Source of the DNA: JBEKLJ01 sp050010255
Lineage (GTDB): Bacteria; Acidobacteriota; Terriglobia; Bryobacterales; Bryobacteraceae
DNA length: 36,330 bases
NCBI GenBank assembly: GCA_050010255.1
Contig: JBEKLJ010000005.1
Location: 1 to 36,330 of the forward strand
Reading direction: 5' to 3'
Shown in pieces: positions 22,753-30,196 of the stretch. Each line of letters opens with the position of its first letter. Position 1 is the first letter of the stretch. The position numbers and the translations under genes are program-made. The notes under the pieces are model-generated. The model did no database searches. It saw nothing but the letters and a program-made list of their open reading frames with translations, and was not told where the DNA came from.

Positions 22753-23058
22753 CTACCAGCGTTGTCTGCGGCCGTAGCCGCCACCACCCGAACGATTGCC
22801 AGACCCACGGTCCTCTTTGGGACGCGCTTCGTTGACATTCAGCGCTCGGCCATCCAGGTCCTGACCGTTCAGGGCGGCGATTGCCTTCTCGCCTTCGCCA
22901 TCGTTGGTCATCTCGACAAACCCAAAGCCTCTGGGTTGGCCTGAATCACGATCCGTGACGATGCTGACGCGTTGAACGGTTCCGTGAGCCTCGAACAGCG
23001 CGCGGACGGCTTCTTCGGTGGCCCCAAAACTGAGGTTTCCTACAAATATGTTTTTCAT
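22753..23058 (-). CDS. Small RRM RNA-binding protein
   Basis: 101 residues read leftward from ATG 23058-23056, with GGAAAA purine stretches upstream on the minus strand. It is a single RNA-recognition motif: RNP2 IFVGNL (4-9) and RNP1 RGFGFVEM (43-50), with the aromatic residues that stack on RNA. The end (about 80-101) is a Gly/Arg/Ser tail (NRSGGGGYGRR) like those of cold-induced glycine-rich RNA-binding proteins (Rbp family of cyanobacteria and others). Likely a cytoplasmic RNA chaperone. No operon partner; a repeat-rich region follows its stop and another precedes its start. Confidence 0.92.
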   Translation of the reverse strand: MKNIFVGNLSFGATEEAVRALFEAHGTVQRVSIVTDRDSGQPRGFGFVEMTNDGEGEKAIAALNGQDLDGRALNVNEARPKEDRGSGNRSGGGGYGRRQRW

Positions 23059-23252
23059 GCTTGGTTTTCCTTTTCCGATCTGAAAGCGGGCTAATTTGGG
23101 GCCGACGAACGAGCGAAAGCGCCGAAAGATCTGGCCTTAGATTGGCGGGACGATCAAACCTGCACCTAGTGTACCACGGCTACGGCCGGAGCACGGCGCT
23201 GGTGGGGGGAGGGCAGTCCGTCCGTAAGCCGGCGCGGCCTCCACTTTGTGGC

Positions 23253-23288
23253 GCGAGCTTCAGCTTGCTGCGTCGGCTTCAGCCGACG
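23253..23288. repeat. Two adjacent palindromes upstream of the RRM gene
   Basis: GCGAGCTTCAGCTTGC (23253-23268, one mismatch) and CGTCGGCTTCAGCCGACG (23271-23288, perfect) sit side by side in the 270-base gap between the M42 peptidase 3' end and the RRM start. Such paired palindromes resemble bacterial REP elements. The rest of the gap (23059-23252) shows no other feature I can name. Confidence 0.5.
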
Positions 23289-23330
23289 TCTGACGGAACG
23301 CTTCCCGGGCCTGTCCCCGCACTCGCCCTA

Positions 23331-24395
23331 CTACGGGGTGAAGTCCTCGGCGCCGGTGAGCGCCAGGGCGAACTGGGCCAGCAGCTCCGCGGCGTGGTCC
23401 AGGTCGTTGAGCGAGACCATCTCGACCGGGCTGTGCATGTACCGGTTCGGTATGCCGATCAAGCCGGCGGCGACGCCGGCGCGGTTGATCTGCATCACGT
23501 TGGCGTCGGTGCCCGTGGCCGCACCGCTGGCGTCGAGCTGATAGGGAATCTGCGCCTTGATGGCCGCCTCGATCAGCCGGTCCGCCACGCGCGGGTTCAT
23601 GTTCGGCCCGCGGAAGATCACCGGACCCTTGTCGAGCGCGACGTCGCCCGAGACCTTCTTCTCCACGGTCGGGCAGTCGGTGGCGTGCGTGACGTCCACC
23701 GCGACGCCCACGTGCGGGTCGATGCGGAACGAGCTGGTCTTGGCGCCCCGCAAGCCGATCTCCTCCTGCACCGTCGAGACCGCGTACAGGGCGCACTTCA
23801 GCTCCCGGCCGTGCGTCCGGCGGAGCGCCTCCATGGCCACCCACAGGCCGGTCTTGTCGTCCATGGAGGGCGAGCTCGCGCGCTCGTTGAGCATGCTGCG
23901 GAAGCCGAGCTCGAGCGTGACCGGGTCGCCGATGCGCACCAGCGAGGAGGCCTGCGCCTGGTCCTTGGCGCCGATGTCCACCCACACGTCCTTGAGCTTG
24001 ACCACCTGCTTGCGCTCCTCCTCGGTGAGCAGATGGATGGGTTTACGGGCGATGACGCCGAAGACGGGGCCGCCCTGGGTCCAGACCGTCATGCGCTGGC
24101 CGACGACGATCTGCGGGTCCCAGCCGCCGACGGCGTGGACGTAGAGGTAGCCCTCGGTGTCGATGTAGTGGACCAGGAAGCCGATCTGGTCCGCGTGGCC
24201 GGCCAGCATCACCCGCAAGGGCGCGCCGGGGTTGCGGACCGCAATCACGTTGCCGTGGACGTCGGTCGAGACCTCGTCGGCGAAGCGCGCGGCGAACTCG
24301 CGCACGAGGCGCTGCACCGGTTGCTCGTAGCCGGAGGGGCTCGGCGTTTCCAGGATGCGTTTGAAGAAGTCGAGTGATTCGGGTTGTATATTCAT
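23331..24395 (-). CDS. M42 family metallopeptidase (glutamyl aminopeptidase / endoglucanase-like)
   Basis: 354 residues read leftward from ATG 24395-24393. M42 enzymes are large cytosolic aminopeptidases of the TET type with two metal ions. Zinc ligands and catalytic residues can be placed: His67 and Asp69 (AGHADQIGF), bridging Asp180 (MDDKTG), catalytic Glu211/Glu212 (QEEIGLRGA), Asp234 (DVTHATD) and His321 (RYMHSPVEM). The N-terminal domain ('LETPSPSGYE') and the middle PDZ-like insert match the family; length is typical. Misannotation as cellulase or deblocking aminopeptidase is common for this family. Its ribosome site is weak. The minus-strand mqnE gene ends 24 bases upstream, so they may be co-transcribed, but there is no functional link that I can see. 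Confidence 0.94.
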   Translation of the reverse strand: MNIQPESLDFFKRILETPSPSGYEQPVQRLVREFAARFADEVSTDVHGNVIAVRNPGAPLRVMLAGHADQIGFLVHYIDTEGYLYVHAVGGWDPQIVVGQRMTVWTQGGPVFGVIARKPIHLLTEEERKQVVKLKDVWVDIGAKDQAQASSLVRIGDPVTLELGFRSMLNERASSPSMDDKTGLWVAMEALRRTHGRELKCALYAVSTVQEEIGLRGAKTSSFRIDPHVGVAVDVTHATDCPTVEKKVSGDVALDKGPVIFRGPNMNPRVADRLIEAAIKAQIPYQLDASGAATGTDANVMQINRAGVAAGLIGIPNRYMHSPVEMVSLNDLDHAAELLAQFALALTGAEDFTP

Positions 24396-24419
24396 CGCAG
24401 GGACGAGTACCTACAGAAA

Positions 24420-25538
24420 TCAAACCATAACCGTGAACGTCGTGTCGCTTCGCGTTACCGGTCGGTAGAGCGTGTCCCGCTCCAGGGGCTCGCGGCCGGA
24501 GGCGCGGATCAGGTGCAGCAGCTCGCCGCGGCGGAGCGACCGCGACGTGGTGGCGCCGGCGTCGTGGTAGATCCGCTCCTCGACCACGGTGCCGTCGATG
24601 TCGTCTGCGCCGAAGCGCTGCGCGATCTGGGCGAGGCGCGGCGTCATCATCACCCAGTAGGCCTTGATGTGCGGGATGTTGTCGAGCAGCAGCCGCGCCA
24701 CGGCAATGTTCTTGATGTCGTCGAAGCCGGTGGTTCCCGGCAGGTGCCGCAGCAACGTGTTGTCGGGGTGGAACGCCAGCGGGATGAAGGCTACGAAGCC
24801 GCCGGTCTCCTCCTGGAGCCCGCGCAGACGCAGCAGGTGATCGACGCGGTCCTCGGCGGTCTCGATGTGGCCGTAAAGCATCGTGCAGTTGGATTTCAGC
24901 CCCAGCCGGTGGGCGGTTCGGGCCACCTCGAGCCACTCCTGGCCGGTGATCTTGTGGTCGCAGATGATGCGGCGCACGCGGTCGCAGAAGATCTCGGCGC
25001 CGCCGCCGGGAAGGGAATCCACGCCGGAATCGATGAGCCGCTGAATGACCTCGGCATAGGAGACCTTGGCGCGCCTGGCCAGATACGCGATCTCGACCAT
25101 GGTGAGCGCCTTCAGGTGCACTTGCGGGAAGCGCTGCTTCAGGCCGCGGAACATTTCGCAATACCAGTCCAGCGTCAGCTCCGGGTGCAGGCCGCCGACG
25201 ATATGGAACTCGGTGACGGCATGGCTGGCGCCGCTCGCGGCAGTCTCCCAGACCTGCTCGAGCGACATGGTGTAAGCGCGCGGGTCCCGGGCTTTCTTGC
25301 CGAAGGCGCACAGGCGGCAGCTCGCCACGCAGACGTCGGTGGGGTTGATGTGCCGGTTGACGTTGAAGTAGGTGACGTTGCCGTGCAGCCGCTCGCGCAC
25401 CAGGTTGGCCATGTATCCGAGGGCGAGGAGGTCCGGGGTGCGGTACAAGGCCAGGCCGTCCTGGCCACCGAGGCGCTCCCCGGCAGCGACCTTCTCGAGA
25501 ATCGGCTTCAGGCGCTGGTCTTCGATGAGGAGTTCCAT
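24420..25538 (-). CDS. mqnE: Aminofutalosine synthase MqnE (radical SAM)
   Basis: 372 residues from ATG 25538-25536. MqnE joins a S-adenosylmethionine-derived deoxyadenosyl radical to the chorismate-derived 3-[(1-carboxyvinyl)oxy]benzoate, giving 6-amino-6-deoxyfutalosine in the futalosine route to menaquinone. The radical SAM cluster CVASCRLC (Cys70, Cys74, Cys77) is intact. 'EFHIVGGLHPELTLDWYCEM', 'SGVDSLPGGGAEIF', 'RTAHRLGLKSNCTMLYGHIE' and 'HLLRLRGLQEETGGF' are characteristic of MqnE rather than MqnC or CofH. The preceding gene encodes an UbiA-type prenyltransferase ending one base upstream, so the two pathway steps are in one operon. Other mqn genes are not in the window. Confidence 0.94.
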   Translation of the reverse strand: MELLIEDQRLKPILEKVAAGERLGGQDGLALYRTPDLLALGYMANLVRERLHGNVTYFNVNRHINPTDVCVASCRLCAFGKKARDPRAYTMSLEQVWETAASGASHAVTEFHIVGGLHPELTLDWYCEMFRGLKQRFPQVHLKALTMVEIAYLARRAKVSYAEVIQRLIDSGVDSLPGGGAEIFCDRVRRIICDHKITGQEWLEVARTAHRLGLKSNCTMLYGHIETAEDRVDHLLRLRGLQEETGGFVAFIPLAFHPDNTLLRHLPGTTGFDDIKNIAVARLLLDNIPHIKAYWVMMTPRLAQIAQRFGADDIDGTVVEERIYHDAGATTSRSLRRGELLHLIRASGREPLERDTLYRPVTRSDTTFTVMV

Positions 25539-25539
25539 C

Positions 25540-26430
25540 TCAAGTCCCCGAGCGGACCAGCAGGATGTCCGCGGCCCACAGGCCGAAGAACAACACGCTG
25601 ACGTACCCGTTTACCACAAAAAAGGCGGCGTTGACGCGCGAGAGGTCGTCCGGCTTCACCAGGCTGTGCTCGTAGACAATCAGCGCGGCCACCAGCGCGA
25701 TGCCCGCGAGGCTCACCAGGCCCAGCCCGAAAGCGTGAGCCAGCGCGAGCAGGCAGCCCAGCATGGCGGCGTGGAAGGCGCGGGAAATCCAGAGCGCACC
25801 GGCGATGCCGAACCGGCGCGGCAGGCTGAACAGGTCCTCCGCCACGTCGAACTGGTAGTCCTGGCAGGAGTAGATGACGTCGAAGCCGGCGGTCCAAAGC
25901 GTCACGGCGGCAGTGAGCCAGAGGATGCGCGCATCCAGCGCGCCGCGCACGGCGATCCAGGCCGCGGCTGGTGCCATGCCGAGCGAGAGGCCCAGGATGA
26001 GGTGCGAGAACGTGGTGAACCGCTTCGTAAACGAATAGAAGAAGACCACCGCCAGCGCCAGGGGCGCCAGGTGGAAGCACAGCGGGTTGAGCATTCGCGC
26101 CGCAAGGAGGAAGACGAACGACGAGACGGCGACGAACAGCCAGGCGAAGGTTTTCGAGAGCGCACCCGCCGGGATGTGGCGCAGGCGCGTGCGCGGGTTG
26201 CGGGCGTCGAGGTCCGCGTCCAGCAGGCGGTTGAAGGCCATGGCGGCCGAGCGCCCGCCGACCATGGCCGCGACGATCCAGCCCAGCATCCAGGCCAGGC
26301 CCGGGACGTGGTAGCCGGCATCGCGGATGGCGAGCAGGACGCCGGTGCCGGCGAAGGGAAGCGCAAACACGGAGTGCTCGAACTTGACCATCTCGAGCGT
26401 CAGGATGAAGCGCTTCCAGAGGTTTGCCAT
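25540..26430 (-). CDS. mqnP: UbiA-family prenyltransferase, MqnP-like (menaquinone futalosine pathway)
   Basis: 296 residues from ATG 26430-26428 (MANLWKRFILTLEMVKFEHS); an in-frame start at 26481 adds 17 residues without homology. It is an integral membrane aromatic prenyltransferase with about nine helices. The two Asp-rich, Mg-diphosphate-binding motifs are present: N67-R-x2-D71-x3-D75 (NRLLDADLDARN) and 'YSCQDYQFDVAED' around 186-200. The helix 'FALPFAGTGVLLA' is typical of the UbiA/MqnP group. In this position, directly before mqnE, it most likely prenylates the futalosine-derived 1,4-dihydroxy-6-naphthoate. A UbiA role for 4-hydroxybenzoate is less likely because no ubi genes are nearby. 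Confidence 0.88.
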   Translation of the reverse strand: MANLWKRFILTLEMVKFEHSVFALPFAGTGVLLAIRDAGYHVPGLAWMLGWIVAAMVGGRSAAMAFNRLLDADLDARNPRTRLRHIPAGALSKTFAWLFVAVSSFVFLLAARMLNPLCFHLAPLALAVVFFYSFTKRFTTFSHLILGLSLGMAPAAAWIAVRGALDARILWLTAAVTLWTAGFDVIYSCQDYQFDVAEDLFSLPRRFGIAGALWISRAFHAAMLGCLLALAHAFGLGLVSLAGIALVAALIVYEHSLVKPDDLSRVNAAFFVVNGYVSVLFFGLWAADILLVRSGT

Positions 26431-26506
26431 GACGCCAGACCGCCGCTTCCCGGCGCGCGCACCGGCGCATCCGGACCCCACCCCAAGGGGGCGGCGGTCC
26501 AGGCCC

Positions 26507-26536
26507 TTCGACTGCGCGCGAGATTCTCGCTAATAT
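26507..26536 (+). promoter_or_regulatory. Promoter-like pair before the DUF192 gene
   Basis: TTCGAC (26507-26512) and TAATAT (26531-26536) are 18 bases apart, in a short A/T-rich patch just before the ATG at 26545. A start about 7 bases after the -10 would give a nearly leaderless mRNA. Moderate support only. Confidence 0.35.
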
Positions 26537-26544
26537 TCTAGTTC

Positions 26545-27003
26545 ATGCGTGTCTCGCTGCCCGCCTGCCCGCTGGCGCTCCTGGCCGGGCTGTGTGCCTG
26601 CCAGGGGCCGAAGCCGGCGACGCTGGAAGACCTGACCACGCGCGTTGTGACGCTCCCCAACGGCCAGAGGATCCGCGCCGAGGTGGTGACCGGCCAGGAG
26701 GAGATGATGCGGGGCATGATGTTCCGCGACTCGCTGGCGGCCGACCGCGGTATGCTGTTCATTCACCAGTAGCCCGGCAACCACTCGTACTGGATGTATC
26801 AGGTCCGCATTCCGCTCGACATCATCTGGCTGGACTCCGGGCGCCGGATCGTGGAGATCTCCGCCCAGACGCCGCCGTGCCGGACACGGGCCAGCGAGTG
26901 CCCCAGTTACGGCGGGAACAGGCGGGCGCAGTTCGTTTTGGAGCTGGCGGGCGGTGCGGCGGACAGGTATGGGCTGAGAATGGGAGACCGGCTGGAGTTC
27001 TAG
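26545..27003 (+). pseudogene. DUF192 lipoprotein gene interrupted by an in-frame TAG
   Basis: One reading frame from ATG 26545 to TAG 27001-27003 encodes a DUF192 protein of 152 codons but is cut by TAG at 26770-26772 (codon 76). Before it: a signal peptide with lipobox-like LCAC, then 'MMRGMMFRDSLAADRGMLFIHQ'. After it, in the same frame: 'PGNHSYWMYQVRIPLDIIWLD', 'IVEISAQTPPC' and a final 'GLRMGDRLEF'. These are the two halves of the family motif (G-M-M-x-R-x2-L...G-M-L-F...S-(F/Y)-W-M-x-(N/Q)-(T/V)-x-I-P-L-D). No other stop or frameshift is seen, so the change is recent or a sequence error. TAG is an ordinary terminator in this genome (it ends larB, the cupin and others), so general suppression is unlikely. 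Confidence 0.85.
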
Positions 27004-27005
27004 CT

Positions 27006-27752
27006 ATGAACCAAGACCAACTCCGGGCGCTGCTGGAATCGGTGCGCAGTGGCGCCGTGGATATCGACGTTGCCATCGAACGCATGCGGCACCTTCCCTT
27101 TGAAGACCTGGGCTTCGCCAAGCTCGATCACCATCGCGCGCTGCGGCAGGGCATGCCGGAGGTCATCTTCGCGGCGGGCAAGACGCCGGAGCAGGTGGCC
27201 GAGATAGCGGCGCGGCTGGCGGAGAAGGCGCCTAACGTGCTCATAACGCGCGCCGACGCCGCGGCGGCGGAGCGCGTGCGCGAGCGGCTCCCGCAGATCG
27301 AGTATTTCCCGCTCTCGGGCGCGATGCGCGTCTGGGGCGACCGCGCCGTCCGCGGGAAAGGCAGGATCGCCGTGATTTCCGCCGGCACCAGCGACATCCC
27401 GGTGGCCGAAGAGGCGCAGGTGACGGCGCAGACGATGGGCAACGAGGTCGAGGCGATCTTCGACATCGGCGTGGCGGGCATCCACCGGCTGATGAACAGC
27501 CGCGAGCGGTTGATGGGCGCGCGGGTGGTGGTGGTTTGCGCGGGGATGGAGGGGGCGCTGCCCAGCGTGGTGGGCGGGCTGGTGGCCTGCCCGGTGATCG
27601 CGGTGCCGACCAGCGTCGGCTACGGCGCGAGCTTCCACGGTCTGGCTGCCCTGCTGGGGATGCTGAACAGTTGCTCCAGCAACGTGACCGTGGTGAACAT
27701 CGACAACGGCTTCGGCGCGGGCTACGTAGCCAGTCTGATCAACCGCGTGTAG
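27006..27752 (+). CDS. larB: Nickel-pincer cofactor synthesis protein LarB
   Basis: 248 residues from ATG 27006, two bases after the DUF192 stop. LarB carboxylates nicotinic acid adenine dinucleotide and cleaves its diphosphate to start the nickel-pincer nucleotide cofactor of lactate racemase LarA and related enzymes. The AIR-carboxylase-like domain shows 'VISAGTSDIPVAEEA', 'FDIGVAGIHRL', 'VVVCAGMEGALPSVVGGL', 'GYGASF' and 'LLGMLNSCSSNVTVVNIDNGFGAGY'; Cys223 in the last segment corresponds to the substrate-bound Cys of LarB. The N-terminal helices (about 1-40) are also typical. larC, larE and larA are not in the window. A hairpin follows at 27759-27787. Confidence 0.94.
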   Translation: MNQDQLRALLESVRSGAVDIDVAIERMRHLPFEDLGFAKLDHHRALRQGMPEVIFAAGKTPEQVAEIAARLAEKAPNVLITRADAAAAERVRERLPQIEYFPLSGAMRVWGDRAVRGKGRIAVISAGTSDIPVAEEAQVTAQTMGNEVEAIFDIGVAGIHRLMNSRERLMGARVVVVCAGMEGALPSVVGGLVACPVIAVPTSVGYGASFHGLAALLGMLNSCSSNVTVVNIDNGFGAGYVASLINRV

Positions 27753-27758
27753 CGAAGC

Positions 27759-27787
27759 GCGGGCGGAAGCACGCGGCTTGCGCCCGC
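27759..27787. terminator. Two-way hairpin terminator between larB and the convergent unnamed gene
   Basis: GCGGGCGGAAGC (27759-27770) and GCTTGCGCCCGC (27776-27787) pair with one mismatch in 12 and a 5-base loop. It lies 7 bases after the larB stop and about 20 bases before the end of the convergent gene, so it can serve both. No T-run follows. Confidence 0.6.
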
Positions 27788-27806
27788 GACCAACAAACGG
27801 GCGCGC

Positions 27807-28190
27807 CTAAGCGGTTCTGGCCACCTCGCGCGGCTGGGTCTCCTGGGCGACGAGGTACAGACCGAACAGCGGCTTCGGTTCGCCGTGACCCCAGCGCGCG
27901 ACCTTGCATTCCGCCTTCAGGTACTCGACCTCGGGATGCTCGGAGAGATCCAGCAGCAACTGATAGGTGCCGCAGTAGAACTTCTGCGGGAAAGCCGCCA
28001 GGGGCTTCGATCCCCAGTTGATCTGGTCGGACGAACCCCAGATGAGAACCTCCAGGCTCTCCTGTTCGATAATCCGGGTGATCCCGAGAGTAAGCAGAAG
28101 CAGCTTCGGCTTCGCCGCGTCAAGGCTGATGACGGGGCCTTGGCTGTCTTCCCGGATTTCCGCTTCCGGAATGAGGAAGTTCGGCAGCAT
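27807..28190 (-). CDS. Unnamed 127-residue protein, lineage-specific family
   Basis: 127 residues read leftward from ATG 28190-28188 (MLPNFLIPEAEI), with GGAG upstream; the frame is open further but without ribosome site or coding signal. The body is beta-rich: 'ISLDAAKPKLLLLTLGITRIIEQESLEVLIWGSSDQINWGSKPLAAFPQKFYCGTYQLLLDLSEHP', then 'EYLKAECKVARWG' and a Pro-rich end. Trp/Gly spacing suggests a small beta-sandwich or jelly-roll. No signal peptide, membrane helix or catalytic motif. I recognise it as a type of conserved protein seen in Acidobacteriota but know no function. It is convergent with larB and divergent from the 28426 gene (235 bases apart). Confidence 0.75.
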   Translation of the reverse strand: MLPNFLIPEAEIREDSQGPVISLDAAKPKLLLLTLGITRIIEQESLEVLIWGSSDQINWGSKPLAAFPQKFYCGTYQLLLDLSEHPEVEYLKAECKVARWGHGEPKPLFGLYLVAQETQPREVARTA

Positions 28191-28290
28191 GATTCGATAT
28201 CTCCAGCCAGGCTGAGTTCGGGGTCCTCGCCAACATCCTACCTCGGGTTGGAGCCTCTGGGAAAAAGGATCGGGGCGCCGTAGACTGCGA

Positions 28291-28306
28291 CCGCCGTCTG
28301 AGGCGG
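28291..28306. other. Small hairpin in the 28191-28425 intergenic region
   Basis: CCGCC-(6)-GGCGG forms a 5-base stem. The rest of this 235-base divergent region shows no convincing promoter boxes; only a weak TAGGAT box (28411-28416) lies before the ATG at 28426. Confidence 0.25.
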
Positions 28307-28425
28307 CTTGGCGGCGCTCCGGTCTATTCCAGCGTCTCACAACTGCGGCCCCGGCAAGAGCCGCTTCCGAGCCGGTTTCTTCTCCCCATGCGCCGCCGGT
28401 CGCGCCGGTTTAGGATGGAAGCAGG

Positions 28426-29223
28426 ATGAGAACCGGCGCTCTTCTTCTGCTCTCGCTTATGTTCCTCTCCGCGCAGACCAAGCAGGAGCGCGGAAGGCAG
28501 ATCATCAACGACACCCTCGCGGCCCTTGGCGGCCAGCGCTTTCTGGCGATGGAGGACCGGGTCGAGACCGGCCGCGCGTATTCCTTCTACCGCGAGCAGC
28601 TCTCCGGCCTCTCCCGCGCAACGATCTACACCCGCTATCGGAAGCCGTCCGATCCGCGCGCGACAGGCGAGCTGTTGTCGGACGAACGGCAGTCGTTCGG
28701 CAAGAACGAGGGCTCCGGTGCGGTGCTGTTTGCGGGAGGCCAAGGCCACGAGATCACCTTCCGCGGCGCCCGCCCCGTGGCCGCGGACCGGCTGGAGCGC
28801 TACCGTGACACCACGCTTCACAACATCTTCTACATCCTGCGGGTGCGGCTCGGCGAGCCGGGGCTGATTATCGAATACCGCGGCGCGGAAATCGTGGACA
28901 ACCTGCCGGTCTACAGCGTGGACATCACCGACGCGGACAACCGCACGGTCACGGTCTACATCCATCAGTCTTCGAAGCTGCCGGCCCGGCAAATCTACTA
29001 CCGCCGCGATCCCGAGACGCGCGAGCGCAGAGAGGAGCTTACGATCTTCGGGAAGTACCGCGACGTGGGCGGCGGCGTCCAGTGGCCCTACGACGTCGAG
29101 CGGCTGCGCGACGGCGAGCGCCTCTTCCAGATGTACGCCGATTCGGTGGAGGTGAACACGAAGCCGCCCGGCAGTCTGTTCGAGCTCCCGTCGGGCATCC
29201 GCGTTCTGAAGCAGATGAAGTAG
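28426..29223 (+). CDS. Unnamed secreted protein, lipoprotein-sorting-like beta-rich fold
   Basis: 265 residues from ATG 28426. A short signal peptide (1-16, ending FLSAQ) precedes a domain beginning 'RGRQIINDTLAALGGQRFLAMEDRVETGRAYSFY', a pattern reminiscent of the LolA/LppX-like 'outer-membrane lipoprotein-sorting' proteins that are abundant in Acidobacteriota. Further segments: 'RATIYTRYRKPSDPRATGELL', 'VDNLPVYSVDITDADNRTVTVYIHQSSKLPARQIYYRRDPETRER', 'LTIFGKYRDVGGGVQWPYDVERLRDG'. The last two match the common 'pathway to a lipid- or hydrophobic-binding half-barrel' type. No lipobox Cys. Probably periplasmic; function not established. It is followed by a converging minus-strand gene. Confidence 0.7.
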   Translation: MRTGALLLLSLMFLSAQTKQERGRQIINDTLAALGGQRFLAMEDRVETGRAYSFYREQLSGLSRATIYTRYRKPSDPRATGELLSDERQSFGKNEGSGAVLFAGGQGHEITFRGARPVAADRLERYRDTTLHNIFYILRVRLGEPGLIIEYRGAEIVDNLPVYSVDITDADNRTVTVYIHQSSKLPARQIYYRRDPETRERREELTIFGKYRDVGGGVQWPYDVERLRDGERLFQMYADSVEVNTKPPGSLFELPSGIRVLKQMK

Positions 29224-29285
29224 GACCGGTGGCGCGCGCCCTGAGGGTTCACGCGGGCCGCGCCGCGGCAGGTTGCCGGCGCAGA

Positions 29286-30182
29286 CTACGGGCTCTTGCT
29301 CTTGTTGCTGTTCATCAACACCACGCCGGCGATCGCGCCCGCCCCCCCGGCGATAGCCACGCCCGCGATCACCGCGCCTGTGTGCTTGGGCTTAGCGGCC
29401 GCCGCCGGGACTGGGGCGCGCGTCGGAAGCTCGGCTCCGACTCCCTGCGCGGCCGCCACGCAACCGCCGGGACCGATCTGCTCGAGCGCGCTGACCCGAA
29501 CGACTTGCGACGCGCCTTCCACCGGCTGGCCCGAGGCATCGACGGCGCCTTGAATCTCGACGCGATTGCCGAGTTGGGCCGACAACTGCGCCGCATCTCC
29601 GCGCAGCTCCACCACTACATTGGCGGTCTGCTCAACCAGAATGAATCGGCCGGCCTTGCGCAGCAGGCAACCGGACATCCGGGCGGCGCTCTCGGGTTGC
29701 GCCTGCGGTTCGAAACGCAAGCTGGCGCCGGCTGTCACGTTCGCAATGAGCGGGCCGGACGTCTTGAATACTCGCGCCGGTCCGTTCAGTGCCGCGATCA
29801 GCACCGTCTTCTCGCCGTCGAGGCGTACGCGCACGATCGACCTTCCCCCGGCGCTCGAGATTCGCAACCCCCGCGCCTCGATTTGGTAACTGGGGGCAGC
29901 CTGGAACTCTCCAAACCCCTTCTCGAGCAGTGTGCGATTCTGGAACACCGCGGCCCGGGATCCGGCGGCGAGTTCGACGCGTGTGCCGTCCCGAAGCCGC
30001 AGCCGGGATGAGGCTTCGGTGGTCTCGACCCTCGAGCCGTCAAACAGGGTGCTGTTTCCGGAGACCTGGGCATTGTCCACCTGGAACGTTCCGTTCGCGA
30101 CCGCGATGCCGATGACCGGACCAGTACTCCAGGCCGCCAGCACGCCAGCGAGATTCAGAGCCACGAGGGCCTGCACACGCAT
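29286..30182 (-). CDS. FecR-domain-like secreted protein
   Basis: 298 residues from ATG 30182-30180, with GGAGG nine bases upstream. A signal peptide (about 1-28) precedes a FecR-like region: 'FQVDNAQVSGNSTLFDGSRVETTEASSRLRLRDGTRVELAAGSRAAVFQNRTLLEKGFGEF', the repeated short beta-strands of FecR domains. A middle part ('SYQIEARGLRISSA', 'VRVRLDGEKTVLIAALNGPARVFKTSG') and a Cys pair (Cys172 and Cys243 region) follow; a Gly/Ala-rich hydrophobic segment (AVIAGVAIAGGAGAIAGVVLM) near the end anchors it. No sigma factor or TonB gene is adjacent, unlike classical FecIR systems. It is divergent from the exopolysaccharide gene at 30236, which suggests linked regulation. Confidence 0.75.
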   Translation of the reverse strand: MRVQALVALNLAGVLAAWSTGPVIGIAVANGTFQVDNAQVSGNSTLFDGSRVETTEASSRLRLRDGTRVELAAGSRAAVFQNRTLLEKGFGEFQAAPSYQIEARGLRISSAGGRSIVRVRLDGEKTVLIAALNGPARVFKTSGPLIANVTAGASLRFEPQAQPESAARMSGCLLRKAGRFILVEQTANVVVELRGDAAQLSAQLGNRVEIQGAVDASGQPVEGASQVVRVSALEQIGPGGCVAAAQGVGAELPTRAPVPAAAAKPKHTGAVIAGVAIAGGAGAIAGVVLMNSNKSKSP

Positions 30183-30196
30183 CGGTGATGTACCTC

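Noticed and set aside
26794..27003. A separate short gene beginning at 26794
   Set aside because: It is the downstream half of the interrupted DUF192 frame; the family motif continues across the TAG.
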